Below, piece after piece: positions 46,437-55,241 of a DNA stretch of 64,000 nucleotides. This DNA comes from Halomonas sp. TD01. Its GTDB lineage: Bacteria > Pseudomonadota > Gammaproteobacteria > Pseudomonadales > Halomonadaceae. The notes below the pieces were generated by a model. The model worked only from the letters and a program-made list of their open reading frames with translations, was not told the origin of the DNA and made no database searches. The stretch spans positions 1,240,001 through 1,304,000 of the forward strand of contig NZ_OV350343.1 in NCBI RefSeq assembly GCF_923868895.1, in the 5' to 3' direction. Each line of letters begins with the position of its first letter. Within the stretch, counting starts at the first letter, position 1. Made by a program: the position numbers and the translations under genes.

Positions 46437-46570
46437 GGCGGGCATAACTCCGAAATTATAAGATGTTGTTATCAGCGCGCAGTGAGCGCTGTGTCCATTA
46501 GCCAGTATGCGCCAAGCAGGTTTTAATGGGCAAGTACTCGCCTACTGCTTTACGCTTACGTTAACACCGC

Positions 46571-48769
46571 TCAAAGTGGTGCTAGTTTGGCAAACCCTAG
46601 TACGAGCCATTTCACCCCTTCACCTTCAAAGCTGACCTGTACTCGGGCGCGGGCACCTTCGCCTTCCGCATTAAGAATGATGCCTTCGCCAAACACTGGA
46701 TGCATTACCCGCTGGCCTACATGCAGTGCCGGTAAGTCGCCGTCGCTTTCAATACGCTGTTGCGCAAAGCTAGAGCGCGAGGCGGTAACGGGGCGGGAAA
46801 TATGGCCACGTAGGCGGACTTCTTCCAATAGGTGGGGCGGAAGTTCACGTAGAAAGCGCGATGGTCTGGGAAACACTTCTTTGCCGTGCAGGCGGCGGGT
46901 TTCAGCATGCGTCAGGTAGAGTTTCTGCATCGCTCGGGTAACGCCGACATAGCAAAGCCGCCTTTCCTCTTCGAGCCGCCCTGGCTCTTCGATCGACATT
47001 TTATGAGGAAACAGGCCCTCTTCAACGCCGGCAATAAACACCACGGGAAACTCCAAGCCTTTGGCAGAGTGCAGGGTCATCAGTTGCACACTGTCTTCAA
47101 ACTCATCGGCTTCATGGTCGCCTGCATTAAGCGCCGCCTCGGAAAGAAACGCTTCCAAAGCCGCCATGCCTTCACCTGCCTCTGGGGTTTCAAAAACATC
47201 GCCATGCGTAAAGGCGCGAGCAGCGGTCACCAGTTCTTCCAGGTTTTCCACACGTGCTTGACCTTTTTCGCCGCGCTCGCTCTTGTGATGTTCGATAAGG
47301 CCGGTATGAGTGGTGATGTGGTCGATAATTTCATGCAGCGGCAGGCCAGACGCATCGTTGTCTAATTGCTCAATGAGATTGGCAAATGTCTGCACGGCGT
47401 TGGCCGCACGGCCTTTTAGCGTGCCGTCTTGAATGGCATCGTGCAGCGCCTGCCATAGTGAAATGCTTTGTTCCCGAGCGCGATGGCGCACAATTTCTAC
47501 TGTGCGGGTGCCAATGCCACGGGTGGGTACGTTAATCACGCGCTCCAGGGAAGCATCGTCATCACGATTTAGCAGTAGGCGCAGGTAGGCTAGGGCATTT
47601 TTGATTTCTAAGCGCTCATAGAAGCGATGCCCCCCGTAAATACGGTAGGGCATGCCTTGGCGGATCAGCGTCTCTTCCAGCAAACGCGATTGAGCATTTG
47701 AGCGGTAAAGAATGGCAACATCGCGGCGATTAAACCCTTCATCGACCTTTTCTTTGATGGTATCGACGATATAGCGGGCTTCTTCTAAATCGTTAAACCC
47801 GGCGTAGACAGAAATAGGGTCGCCTTCGACACCGTCAGTCCACAGATTTTTACCCAGCCGCTCGCTGTTATGACTGATCAGCGTATTAGCGGCCTCCAGA
47901 ATCGCGCTTGTGGAGCGGTAGTTCTGCTCTAGGCGTACGGTATGAGTGTTAGGAAACTCCTCCTCAAAGCGGCGAATATTCTCCACTTTGGCGCCACGCC
48001 AACCGTAAATTGACTGGTCATCGTCACCGACGGCGGTCATGGGTGTTTGCAGACCCGTGAGTAGTTTTAACCACGCGTATTGCAGCGTATTGGTGTCCTG
48101 AAACTCATCGACTAATACATGACCAAAGCGCTCGCGGTAATGATTTAGCAAAGGCGGGTTGTCACGTAACAGTTCTAGGCTGCGCAGTAGCAGTTCACCG
48201 AAGTCCACTAGGCCGCCGCGTTCGCAGATAAATTGGTAGCGCTCATAAAGCTCTACCATCTGGCCAAGATAACCATCGCCGTCCACGTTCACTTGGTGGG
48301 GGCGAAGTCCTTCCTCTTTGCAGCCAGAGATAAAGCCTTGTACTTGGCGGGGCGGGAAGCGCTCATCATCGATGGAGTAATCTTTGAGCATTCGCTTTAC
48401 CAGCCGCAACTGGTCATCGGAGTCAATGATTTGGAAGTGCTGAGGTAGCCGAGCATCCTGCCAGTGGGTGCGCAGCAGGCGATGAGCGATAGAGTGAAAC
48501 GTGCCGACCCACACATGTCGCATGGAGATGCTCAGCAGCGCTTCCAGGCGGGTACGCATTTCCCGCGCAGCCTTATTGGTAAACGTAACGGCCAGCAGGG
48601 CATAGGGAGAAAGCCCTTCGGCCTGCATTAGCCAAGCAATGCGATGAACCAGCACGCGGGTTTTACCGGAGCCGGCACCCGCCAGTACCAATAAGTTACC
48701 CTGGGGTGCGCTCACTGCCTCGCGCTGGGCAGGGTTAAGCTGATCAAGTATCGCCGTGACGTCGTCCAT
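46571..48769 (-). CDS. uvrD: DNA helicase II UvrD
   Basis: UvrD unwinds DNA in nucleotide-excision and mismatch repair. The 732-aa SF1A helicase carries Walker A GAGSGKT at residues 31-37, VTFTNKAAREM, Walker B DEFQDTN near 222, GDDDQSIYGWRGA, LEQNYRST, TLHSAKGLEFPVV and RLCYVGVTRAM. The C-terminal part has LHVGQRVMHPVFGEGIILN, the Tudor-like domain typical of UvrD/PcrA that binds RNA polymerase and absent from Rep. Possible LexA-like site upstream. Start 48769 has only a weak ribosome site. Confidence 0.95.
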   Translation of the reverse strand: MDDVTAILDQLNPAQREAVSAPQGNLLVLAGAGSGKTRVLVHRIAWLMQAEGLSPYALLAVTFTNKAAREMRTRLEALLSISMRHVWVGTFHSIAHRLLRTHWQDARLPQHFQIIDSDDQLRLVKRMLKDYSIDDERFPPRQVQGFISGCKEEGLRPHQVNVDGDGYLGQMVELYERYQFICERGGLVDFGELLLRSLELLRDNPPLLNHYRERFGHVLVDEFQDTNTLQYAWLKLLTGLQTPMTAVGDDDQSIYGWRGAKVENIRRFEEEFPNTHTVRLEQNYRSTSAILEAANTLISHNSERLGKNLWTDGVEGDPISVYAGFNDLEEARYIVDTIKEKVDEGFNRRDVAILYRSNAQSRLLEETLIRQGMPYRIYGGHRFYERLEIKNALAYLRLLLNRDDDASLERVINVPTRGIGTRTVEIVRHRAREQSISLWQALHDAIQDGTLKGRAANAVQTFANLIEQLDNDASGLPLHEIIDHITTHTGLIEHHKSERGEKGQARVENLEELVTAARAFTHGDVFETPEAGEGMAALEAFLSEAALNAGDHEADEFEDSVQLMTLHSAKGLEFPVVFIAGVEEGLFPHKMSIEEPGRLEEERRLCYVGVTRAMQKLYLTHAETRRLHGKEVFPRPSRFLRELPPHLLEEVRLRGHISRPVTASRSSFAQQRIESDGDLPALHVGQRVMHPVFGEGIILNAEGEGARARVQVSFEGEGVKWLVLGFAKLAPL

Positions 48770-48822
48770 ATAAGCCGCTGCCGGTTCGAAAAATAGGCAG
48801 CTAGTTTAGCACAGCCAGTGAA

Positions 48823-48838
48823 CTGGCTGTGTATACAG
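48823..48838 (-). promoter_or_regulatory. Candidate LexA-like (SOS) box upstream of uvrD
   Basis: On the minus strand CTGTATACACAGCCAG fits the LexA pattern CTGT-N8-ACAG except for one base in the second half-site. It lies 54-69 bp before the uvrD start. It overlaps a 10-bp inverted repeat (cacagccagt / actggctgtg, 48810-48831) that may instead be a hairpin at the end of hexR, so the call is tentative. Confidence 0.4.
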
Positions 48839-48849
48839 TCGATAGGCAG

Positions 48850-49704
48850 CTACGACTCTTCTGGGTAACGCAGGGTATTCAGGCTCTTCTTGACTGCTTT
48901 TAGCTGCTCAGCAAGCTTCGGACCGCGAGTTTTGGCAACGCCAACGGCGAGAACATCGATGAGCACCAGATGGGCGATACGTGAGCTAAGCGGTGTGTAG
49001 ATCTCGGTATCTTCATGCACATCGATATATAACGGCAGGCTCACTTCGCTGGCCAGTGGTGAGTCACTCGGGCAAAGGCCTATAACGGTAGCGCCTGCCT
49101 CGCGCGCTAAGCGAACGCTAGCGACCAGAGCTTTGGTACGGCCTGTTTGTGAGATAGCCACCACCACATCGCCTTCTTTTAGCGTGACCGCCGACATATT
49201 TTGCATATGAGGGTCGGCATAAGCGGAGGTCGATATCTGTAGGCGGAAGAACTTATGTTGGGCATCGAAAGCCACGGCACCGGAGGCCCCAAAGCCATAG
49301 AACTCAACTCGGTTGGCCATGGCGAGAGCGTTGACCGCACGCCCGAGGGCATCATTATCAAGCCGGTCGCGAACCGATAAAAGCGTGCCCACGGTGGAAT
49401 CGAAAATGCTGTGGGAAAATTCGGCAACCGAGTCGCTATCGTTCATAGAGAACTGGGCAAACTGACTACCACTGGCCAGCATCTGGGCAAGCTGGAGTTT
49501 AAAGTCTTGGAACCCGTTGCAGCCGAGTGCGCGACAGAAACGCACAACGGTTGGCTCGCTGACCTTAGCCTCTGTTGCGAGGTCGACAATCCGCATATGG
49601 ATGACCTCGTCGGGATTGCGCAGTACGAACCGCGCAACCTTTTGCTCGGAGCGACGAAAATGCTCCATGCGGCGTCTCATTTCATCGAACAGGGCGCGGC
49701 TCAC
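48850..49704 (-). CDS. hexR: HexR-type RpiR-family regulator
   Basis: HexR represses genes of glucose and central carbon metabolism (zwf, edd, eda, glk, gap) and releases DNA on binding 2-keto-3-deoxy-6-phosphogluconate. The 284-aa product has an N-terminal RpiR helix-turn-helix (residues 1-77, ATEAKVSEPTVVRFCRALGCNGFQDFKL) and a sugar-isomerase (SIS) domain (about 120-260, EFYGFGASGAVAFDAQHKFFRL, ISQTGRTKALV). No sugar-catabolic gene is adjacent, so it acts at a distance. GTG start with AAGGAG eight bases upstream. Confidence 0.88.
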   Translation of the reverse strand: MSRALFDEMRRRMEHFRRSEQKVARFVLRNPDEVIHMRIVDLATEAKVSEPTVVRFCRALGCNGFQDFKLQLAQMLASGSQFAQFSMNDSDSVAEFSHSIFDSTVGTLLSVRDRLDNDALGRAVNALAMANRVEFYGFGASGAVAFDAQHKFFRLQISTSAYADPHMQNMSAVTLKEGDVVVAISQTGRTKALVASVRLAREAGATVIGLCPSDSPLASEVSLPLYIDVHEDTEIYTPLSSRIAHLVLIDVLAVGVAKTRGPKLAEQLKAVKKSLNTLRYPEES

Positions 49705-49764
49705 GTTCAGCTCCTTAAATTCTCTTTAGTGCTTATGCAGACATGCTCACTACAGTATGCCTGA

Positions 49765-49796
49765 GCGCGCTCTGCAGCGTACATTGCAGAGCGCGC
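49765..49796. promoter_or_regulatory. GC-rich inverted repeat upstream of hexR
   Basis: Perfect 12-base arms gcgcgctctgca / tgcagagcgcgc around an eight-base spacer, 61 bp before the hexR start in a 279-bp divergent gap. There is no T-run, so a terminator is unlikely; it could be a regulator site or a leader hairpin of the hexR mRNA. The rest of the gap (to 49983) has -10-like ttatagt near 49889 and GGAGGAACG before the rightward small gene. Confidence 0.5.
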
Positions 49797-49983
49797 GATG
49801 CAAAAACAGTATAAATGCGATTTACGCATGCGTTTAAATGTCGTTAAGACATTTCACCAGGATTCGTCATCATTTTGTCAAGTAGGTTATAGTAAGAAGT
49901 GAAGTGCCGCACTGCATCATTTAAAAAACAGTCGTCACGGATGCAGGTGGACGTAGGCATATTCACCTGGAGGAACGTCGATT

Positions 49984-50202
49984 ATGAGAAACATCGAACG
50001 AATCACCTCGGTAAAAAGCGAACTGCTCGACATTTTTATGAGTATGGAAGTGGATGAGCATGTTCAGCGTCGACGCAGTGCCGCCCAGCGCAGCCTAAGG
50101 GCGCGTCGGGGAATTGAGCTGCATCGGGAGTTTCAGAAATTATCACGGGATATCGCCCCCTTGCCAGACGATGACGAGCAGCAAGAGAGTGAATTGCATT
50201 AA
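49984..50202 (+). CDS. Small charged hypothetical protein
   Basis: A 72-aa cytoplasmic protein rich in Arg and Glu with an acidic tail (LPDDDEQQESELH). Residues 28-52 (QRRRSAAQRSLRARRGIELHREF) look like one basic helix. It faintly recalls the PA3496-family small regulatory proteins of pseudomonads, but the match is weak. GGAGGAACGTCG just upstream of the ATG is an excellent ribosome site, which supports real translation. A hairpin follows at once. Function unknown. Confidence 0.65.
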   Translation: MRNIERITSVKSELLDIFMSMEVDEHVQRRRSAAQRSLRARRGIELHREFQKLSRDIAPLPDDDEQQESELH

Positions 50203-50203
50203 A

Positions 50204-50227
50204 AAAGTGCACTAAAGAGTGCACTTT
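50204..50227 (+). terminator. Hairpin after the small charged gene
   Basis: Ten-base stem aaagtgcact / agtgcacttt with an aaag loop directly after the stop codon. The tail TAAG gives only a weak U-tract, so termination may be partial. Confidence 0.5.
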
Positions 50228-50317
50228 AAGATAGTAGGGCGGTTGAGTAAGTCCGCCCCGTTCATTCACAGGGCGGCATCTTAGCCAACAGTGCTGGTTG
50301 CCAGCGAGGGCTTAAAC

Positions 50318-51661
50318 TTAAAGTAGCCCTGTGACGAACACAGCGATAACGCCCGCGGGCGCTACAAAGCGCGCGATGACGTTCCATACGCTAACGCCAG
50401 TGGACGAAAGCCCCAGCTCGGCCTCTACACTGTCACGCTTCAAGCACCACGCGACAAATACAATTGCCCCTAGGCCTGTTAATGGCAGCAAGATCTTGCT
50501 GGTAAACGTATCGAGTAGATCGAAAATATTAAGGCCGAAGAAGAGCACCTCAGACCACACGTTAAACGACAACAATGCGGCAACGCCAAGCAACCATACG
50601 CCAATCCCGCTTGCTAACGTGGCGGTAACGCGAGACATTGCAGTGCGCTCTTCAAGCATTTCTACCGTCGGTTCCAACAGTGAAATCGCTGACGTTAAGG
50701 CAGCAAAGGTCAGCAGCAAGAAAAACATCAAGCCCAGAATAGTACCGCCTGCCATATTACCGAAAGCCAATGGCAACGTGACAAAGATCAAGCCTGGACC
50801 TTCTCCAGCACTGAGACCATTAGCAAACACAATGGGGAAGATCGCCAGTCCCGCCAGCAGTGCAATCACCGTATCAAGAATGATCACCGTGCGTGCCGTG
50901 CTGATGAGGTTAACGTCTTCGCCTAGGTAAGAGCCGTAAGCCATCATGATGCCCATACCCAGTGATAAGGTGAAGAAGGCTTGGCCCATGGCAGCTAGAA
51001 CGACGCCACCGTTCAGGGCACTCCAATCAGGGCGGAACATAAACGCTAGTGCTTCGCCAAAATAGCCGCTGGCCACGCCGTAGCCCACCAGTATTAGCAT
51101 TAATACAACCAGAGCAGGCATCAGCAACCGTGCTGCGCTCTCAAGGCCCTTGGTTACGCCACGTGCGACGATACCAATGACGAGGACCATAAAGGCAGTA
51201 TGCCAAAGCAGCAGGGTAATCGGGCTAGCCAGCATGCCGCCAAAAAGGCCACTAATCGCATCAGCATCTTGGCCGTTAAACGTACCAATGACTGAACTGA
51301 GGGTGTAGTTCAGCGACCAGCCCCCAATGACGCTGTAAAAAGACAGAATCAGGAACGCCGCTAATACGCCGCTCACCCCGATTAATGCCCACGCCTTGGA
51401 TTTACCATGATCGGCTGCTAGGTCCGCCATGGTGTTAATTGGATTTTTCTGGCCACGACGACCAATCATCCATTCAGCCACCAAAATGGGCAGGCCCACC
51501 AACGCTACGCAAGCAAGGTAGACGAGTACGAAAGCGGCACCACCGCTGTCGCCCACCATGTAAGAAAAGCGCCAAATGTTGCCAAGGCCAACGGCTGAAC
51601 CAGCGGCCGCCAGCACAAATCCCATGCGCGATGACCACTGTGCATGTGCAAGTTTTGCCAT
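50318..51661 (-). CDS. Neurotransmitter:sodium symporter (NSS) family transporter
   Basis: Sodium-dependent amino-acid-type carrier of the inner membrane, 447 aa, with about 11 helices. The LeuT-type first helix motif AAAGSAVGLGNIWRFSYMVGDSGG, with its unwound Na+-site region, is at residues 18-41; SLGMGIMMAYGSYLG (helix 6) and the helix 8 region FAALTSAISLLEP are also present. Bacterial members carry tryptophan, tyrosine, leucine or other amino acids, and the substrate cannot be told here. It fits a halophile that drives uptake with the sodium gradient set by NhaD. Start 51661 with AGGTGA upstream. Confidence 0.9.
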   Translation of the reverse strand: MAKLAHAQWSSRMGFVLAAAGSAVGLGNIWRFSYMVGDSGGAAFVLVYLACVALVGLPILVAEWMIGRRGQKNPINTMADLAADHGKSKAWALIGVSGVLAAFLILSFYSVIGGWSLNYTLSSVIGTFNGQDADAISGLFGGMLASPITLLLWHTAFMVLVIGIVARGVTKGLESAARLLMPALVVLMLILVGYGVASGYFGEALAFMFRPDWSALNGGVVLAAMGQAFFTLSLGMGIMMAYGSYLGEDVNLISTARTVIILDTVIALLAGLAIFPIVFANGLSAGEGPGLIFVTLPLAFGNMAGGTILGLMFFLLLTFAALTSAISLLEPTVEMLEERTAMSRVTATLASGIGVWLLGVAALLSFNVWSEVLFFGLNIFDLLDTFTSKILLPLTGLGAIVFVAWCLKRDSVEAELGLSSTGVSVWNVIARFVAPAGVIAVFVTGLL

Positions 51662-51814
51662 GAAATCACCTGTTTCGTTAATTGTAATAAGGCGTTATTA
51701 GCCTAATGTGCCGATTTTCGGAAAATAGAGAGGTTCCAGCGTTATTTCCCGAAAGTACGCGCAATTTATCCGATCATGGTAGGGGTTGCCAGTCAGTTAG
51801 CCTAAAAAGATCGG

Positions 51815-52669
51815 TCAAAACAGTTGGCTCTGCTTCTCACCGGCGAACGACGAAAGTGCTGGCAAACTGATGCGGCGTTGAACTTCATGGTACAAGTAGC
51901 GCGCCATTTCTGGTGACGCTCGATTATCGGCAGTATGCACAAATAAGAAAGGGGTTTTCCCCTGACTTATCCACAGGCTGAGGCGGTCAATCCAGGGCGT
52001 GAAATAGCCTGTATTAATTGTTTTGTCAATATGGCCAATGAAGCGAATGACCGGATAATTCGCTGTGGAAAGCACGTGTAGTGGGAGTTTCGGCTTTTCT
52101 TGCTGAGCATGCGCTAAGCCAGGATAGTCAGTGGCAGGGGTTGAAAACAGCGGACGAACATCGAGCATCACGCGGTTAGCTGAATAAGTTATTAACAAGC
52201 GGTTAAGGGCTTGTTCTGCGTCTCCTTTGAGGAAAAAAGCGGGGTGACGTACCTCCACTGTGCAAGGCAAGTGAGCAGGCCATTGCGCAAGGAGTGTTTC
52301 TAGCTGGGGCAGCTCTGAAGGGCCAAAATCGCGTGGTAACTGAACCATGGTGGGACCAAGACGATCATGCAGGGGCGAGAGTGCATCTAGAAATGCCCAG
52401 GCATTTTCTGGCTGGGTTAAACGCTGGTCATGGGTAACCGTGGCGGGCAGTTTAAAGCAGAAACGAAAATGGGGCGGTGTTTGGCGCGCCCACGCGGCCA
52501 CCGTTTCCGGCTTTGGTGCGCCGCTATAAAACGTCGTGTTGCCCTCAACGCTTGAAAAGACCGCTGCATAATCGCTTAACAGGTCTGTCTTGGCATGCCG
52601 TGGGTAGAGAGTACCAAGCCAATCCTGGTTAGCCCACATAGGTAGGCCCAAATAAAGAGGGAGCGTCAT
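51815..52669 (-). CDS. DUF72 family protein (YecE-like)
   Basis: A 284-aa cytoplasmic protein of the DUF72/YecE family, which has a TIM-barrel fold and no settled function. Recognisable stretches are YLGLPMWANQDWLGTLYP, the FSSVEGNTTFYSGAP pattern, FRFCFKLPATVTHDQRL, MVQLPRDFG, and VEVRHPAFF, followed by HTADNRASPEMARYLYH at the end. The polar residues at strand ends are those conserved across the family, so it is probably active, with unknown substrate. The ribosome site before ATG 52669 is poor. Confidence 0.88.
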   Translation of the reverse strand: MTLPLYLGLPMWANQDWLGTLYPRHAKTDLLSDYAAVFSSVEGNTTFYSGAPKPETVAAWARQTPPHFRFCFKLPATVTHDQRLTQPENAWAFLDALSPLHDRLGPTMVQLPRDFGPSELPQLETLLAQWPAHLPCTVEVRHPAFFLKGDAEQALNRLLITYSANRVMLDVRPLFSTPATDYPGLAHAQQEKPKLPLHVLSTANYPVIRFIGHIDKTINTGYFTPWIDRLSLWISQGKTPFLFVHTADNRASPEMARYLYHEVQRRISLPALSSFAGEKQSQLF

Positions 52670-52906
52670 GTCGAGGCCTTTGGTGGTGATTTTATATTAG
52701 TGTAATCGCTTCACGGGAGTGTTTAGGTGCTTTTCTAGGACATAGTTATGGCGATTAAACAGACAAGAAATGAAGCTTTGCACGATACCAGTACACTCTT
52801 TTAAGTATCGATTAGCATTGGTGTCAGTTACCCACACTGCTCAGGCGCTGGCAGTGTTGGGAGGAAGGTGATAGAACGGGGCCATGCCGCTATTTTAGCG
52901 GTTTAA

Positions 52907-52918
52907 GTTAGGCCTAAC
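52907..52918. promoter_or_regulatory. Palindrome just before the aroQ ribosome site
   Basis: gttaggcctaac is a perfect 12-base palindrome, and cggtt/aaccg extends it loosely on both sides. A small hairpin (ccgcta/tagcgg) lies 15 bases further upstream. It could be an operator or mRNA structure affecting aroQ; chance is not excluded. The rest of the 52670-52934 gap shows nothing clear. Confidence 0.3.
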
Positions 52919-52934
52919 CGTTCAGGAGAACGTT

Positions 52935-53372
52935 ATGAGTCAGGGAAAAGTCTTGGTTTTACATGGCCCTAATCTCAACCTGCTGGGTAGCCGCCAGCCC
53001 GAGATATACGGCTACGACACCTTAGAAGATGTGAATAACCTTCTACGGGAGAAAGCGGTGATGGCAGGGTGGGATATTACCTGTCAGCAAAGTAATCACG
53101 AAGGTGAGCTGATCGACGCTATTCACGCAGCACGTCTTGATGGTACCCAAGCGATTATTATTAATCCGGCGGCCTATACCCACACATCCATTGCGATACT
53201 TGATGCGTTGAATGCGTTTGATGGCAAAGTGATTGAAGTGCATCTATCTAATGTTCATAAGCGTGAAACCTTTCGGCACCACTCCTATGTTTCACTTCGT
53301 GCTGACGGCGTGATTGCCGGACTGGGCGTACAAGGGTATCGCGCCGCACTAGACGCGGTAATGGCTAATTAA
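52935..53372 (+). CDS. aroQ: 3-dehydroquinate dehydratase, type II
   Basis: AroQ removes water from 3-dehydroquinate in the shikimate pathway; type II enzymes are dodecamers. The 145-aa product begins with [22 protein letters not shown], containing the catalytic Tyr (residue ~28), and continues [36 protein letters not shown] with the catalytic His region, and [32 protein letters not shown] is an optimal ribosome site. In many relatives accB and accC follow; here the next sequence is gene relics and an accessory island. Confidence 0.96.
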   Translation: MSQGKVLVLHGPNLNLLGSRQPEIYGYDTLEDVNNLLREKAVMAGWDITCQQSNHEGELIDAIHAARLDGTQAIIINPAAYTHTSIAILDALNAFDGKVIEVHLSNVHKRETFRHHSYVSLRADGVIAGLGVQGYRAALDAVMAN

Positions 53373-53628
53373 TATGCAAACGTATTTGCGCGGCTTTGTT
53401 TTGCAACACAAGTAAGTAAACATTAACTAACTAGGCCCGTCTGTAGAATTTCAAGAGTTGACAGCCACGTATGGTTACATGTGGTAGCAGCGCCTAATAA
53501 AACTTTATATTGCCCGATAAGGTTGCACGCAATACGCTGAAATAAGAACGCAACAAATACCCGCTATAGCTGGTGAGGTCGATCGGAACCCGCCGTTATT
53601 TGCAGAATAATAAAAGGGAGTATGCAAT

Positions 53629-53712
53629 ATGGCCATGTGGGAATGGATTTTGGAAATGCTCCGCGAGCGTACGGAATCGGCAATTTTTCTCACGCTTGCC
53701 GGGAATTACTGA
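53629..53712 (+). pseudogene. N-terminal relic of an AspT-type aspartate:alanine antiporter
   Basis: After GGGAG at good spacing, a 27-codon frame reads MAMWEWILEMLRERTESAIF and LTLAGNY before TGA. This matches the first helix of AspT-family antiporters, which start with a Trp-rich short segment followed by ExxIFLTLALGYLIG. The match stops where the family would continue into the helix. It looks like the stump of a deleted transporter that may still have its old promoter and ribosome site. Recognition relies on about 25 residues. Confidence 0.45.
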
Positions 53713-53839
53713 GTTGGCGCGAGTGTCTTTCGCCAATCTAGATGACGAGTCCTACGACGCCATCGGACGTTCGGTTCGATCTATCGCCCGCGTCTATGTC
53801 CAGGCATATCAAGCATCTAAAGGAGAAGTGAACGCATGA
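53708..53839 (+). pseudogene. C-terminal relic resembling aspartate 4-decarboxylase
   Basis: A different frame from the AspT-like stump reads ELARVSFANLDDESYDAIGR, then RSIARVYVQAYQASKGEVNA and TGA. This resembles the extreme C-terminus of the bifunctional aspartate aminotransferase / aspartate 4-decarboxylase, whose gene often accompanies aspT. The order aspT start then decarboxylase end suggests one deletion that removed most of both genes. AAAGGAG within its last codons serves as ribosome site for the next gene, whose ATG overlaps this TGA. The family call is tentative. Confidence 0.4.
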
Positions 53840-54141
53840 TTTTAGCCGGTAGAGTAGGCCACCCCCTTCATTTTTGGTCGGCGATCCTGCTGCTGCCAAT
53901 GATGCTTGCTGGGTGCTCAATGAATGCCCACTCGCCGACACTTTCCTTGTACGGTTCGTTCTTTCCTGTCTGGCTAATGGCGGCCCTGCTCGGAGTGATC
54001 TGTACAGTCGTCCTGCGGCTACTGTTTATCCGCATAGGGCTGCACGAGCATCTGCCGATGCCGCCGCTGACCTATCTCTGTGCGGCAATCTTCAGCGGCA
54101 TCATGATATGGGCGTTTTGGACTGGAGTGCTGGCGCTATGA
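53836..54141 (+). CDS. YtcA-like small lipoprotein/membrane protein of an efflux operon
   Basis: A 101-aa protein with a lipobox (MLAGCSMN, Cys 27) and two membrane helices (about 40-62 and 79-99). It matches the YtcA type of small proteins that are encoded next to HlyD adaptors and FUSC transporters; their exact role is unknown, perhaps assembly or stability of the pump. It starts with an ATG overlapping the TGA of the preceding relic and ends overlapping the HlyD-type gene by ATGA, so the operon appears translated as one chain. Confidence 0.75.
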   Translation: MILAGRVGHPLHFWSAILLLPMMLAGCSMNAHSPTLSLYGSFFPVWLMAALLGVICTVVLRLLFIRIGLHEHLPMPPLTYLCAAIFSGIMIWAFWTGVLAL

Positions 54142-55241
54142 GCAACCAGAACGATATGAGCAACCAGAACGACACGGGTAACGAGAATGATACACCCGCA
54201 CCACGCGGGCCCAGAATGCGAATACTCCTCGCGCGCCTGATCGGCTTCGCGCTGATCGCTAGTGCCATTGTTGCTATCATCTTTGTGGCTATGCAGCGCA
54301 CAACTACCCTGCGTACAGACCATGCCGAGGTGAGCGCCACGATTGCACCAGTATCGACCAACGTGCCGGGGCATGTAACTGAGGTTTTCATTGAGGACAA
54401 TGTTTTCGTAGAAGCTGGAGATCTACTGTTTCGCATTGATCCAGAACCTTACGAGCTGCGAGTGGAACAGGCGCGCGCAATGCTACGCACTGCCGAAGCC
54501 GAACTCGAGACCGGTGGTCGCTTACTCTCCGTTCAACAGACCAATGCTGAGATTGCCAGTCGCCAGATCGATCGTGCCCGCAATCACGTTGATCTCACTC
54601 GTCAGTCGCTGCAGCGACTGGAGAACCTGCTGCCGCGAGGCATGGTGACCGCCCAGCAAGTTGATACCGCGCGCACGGTTCACGGGGATGCTTTAATCTC
54701 GCTTGATGAGTCATTGAGCCAGCAGTTGGCAGCGCAAACCATGATCGGGACGCTCGATGCCCCTCAGGCTCAAGTGGATCTGGCACGCACCAGCCTGGCA
54801 CTGGCCGAACGCGAACTGCGCAGGACTGAAGTGCGCGCACCAATTTCGGGCCGTATCACTGGGCTTGATCTCGGTGTCGGCACGTATGTGGTGACCGGTG
54901 TTTCGCTGTTCTCGCTCATCGACACCGAAGACTGGGTGGTCACGGCTCTGTTTCGTGAAACCGAATTACCGCGCATCCGCGTCGGCGCGCCGGTCGATGT
55001 CTTCGTAATGTCGGCCCCAACGCAGCGCCTGAGCGGTCGTGTCCAGAGCCTCGGCTATGGGGTCAGAACCACTGATAGCATCAGTATTCTCGGCCTGCCG
55101 GTCATCGACAGTTCAGTCGACTGGGTACGGGTCGCGCAGCGGTTTCCGGTCACCATCCGCCTTGAGGAGCCACCCGAAGAGTTAATGCGCGTTGGTGCCT
55201 CCGCCTCCGTCACCATCCACTCGGCTGAAGAGCATGAGTAG
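54138..55241 (+). CDS. HlyD-type periplasmic adaptor (AaeA/EmrA-like)
   Basis: Membrane fusion protein of a tripartite efflux pump, 367 aa. A polar N-terminus with a short repeat (MSNQND twice) precedes one membrane anchor at about residues 34-54. The biotinyl-lipoyl halves are ATIAPVSTNVPGHVTEVFIEDNVFVEAGDLLF near 75-106 (given here as two adjoining motifs: SATIAPVSTNVPGHV and VFVEAGDLLFRIDP) and the RTEVRAPISGRITGL half near 235. A coiled-coil hairpin lies between, and a beta-barrel follows. It overlaps the YtcA-like gene by four bases and the FUSC gene by eight. Confidence 0.9.
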   Translation: MSNQNDMSNQNDTGNENDTPAPRGPRMRILLARLIGFALIASAIVAIIFVAMQRTTTLRTDHAEVSATIAPVSTNVPGHVTEVFIEDNVFVEAGDLLFRIDPEPYELRVEQARAMLRTAEAELETGGRLLSVQQTNAEIASRQIDRARNHVDLTRQSLQRLENLLPRGMVTAQQVDTARTVHGDALISLDESLSQQLAAQTMIGTLDAPQAQVDLARTSLALAERELRRTEVRAPISGRITGLDLGVGTYVVTGVSLFSLIDTEDWVVTALFRETELPRIRVGAPVDVFVMSAPTQRLSGRVQSLGYGVRTTDSISILGLPVIDSSVDWVRVAQRFPVTIRLEEPPEELMRVGASASVTIHSAEEHE

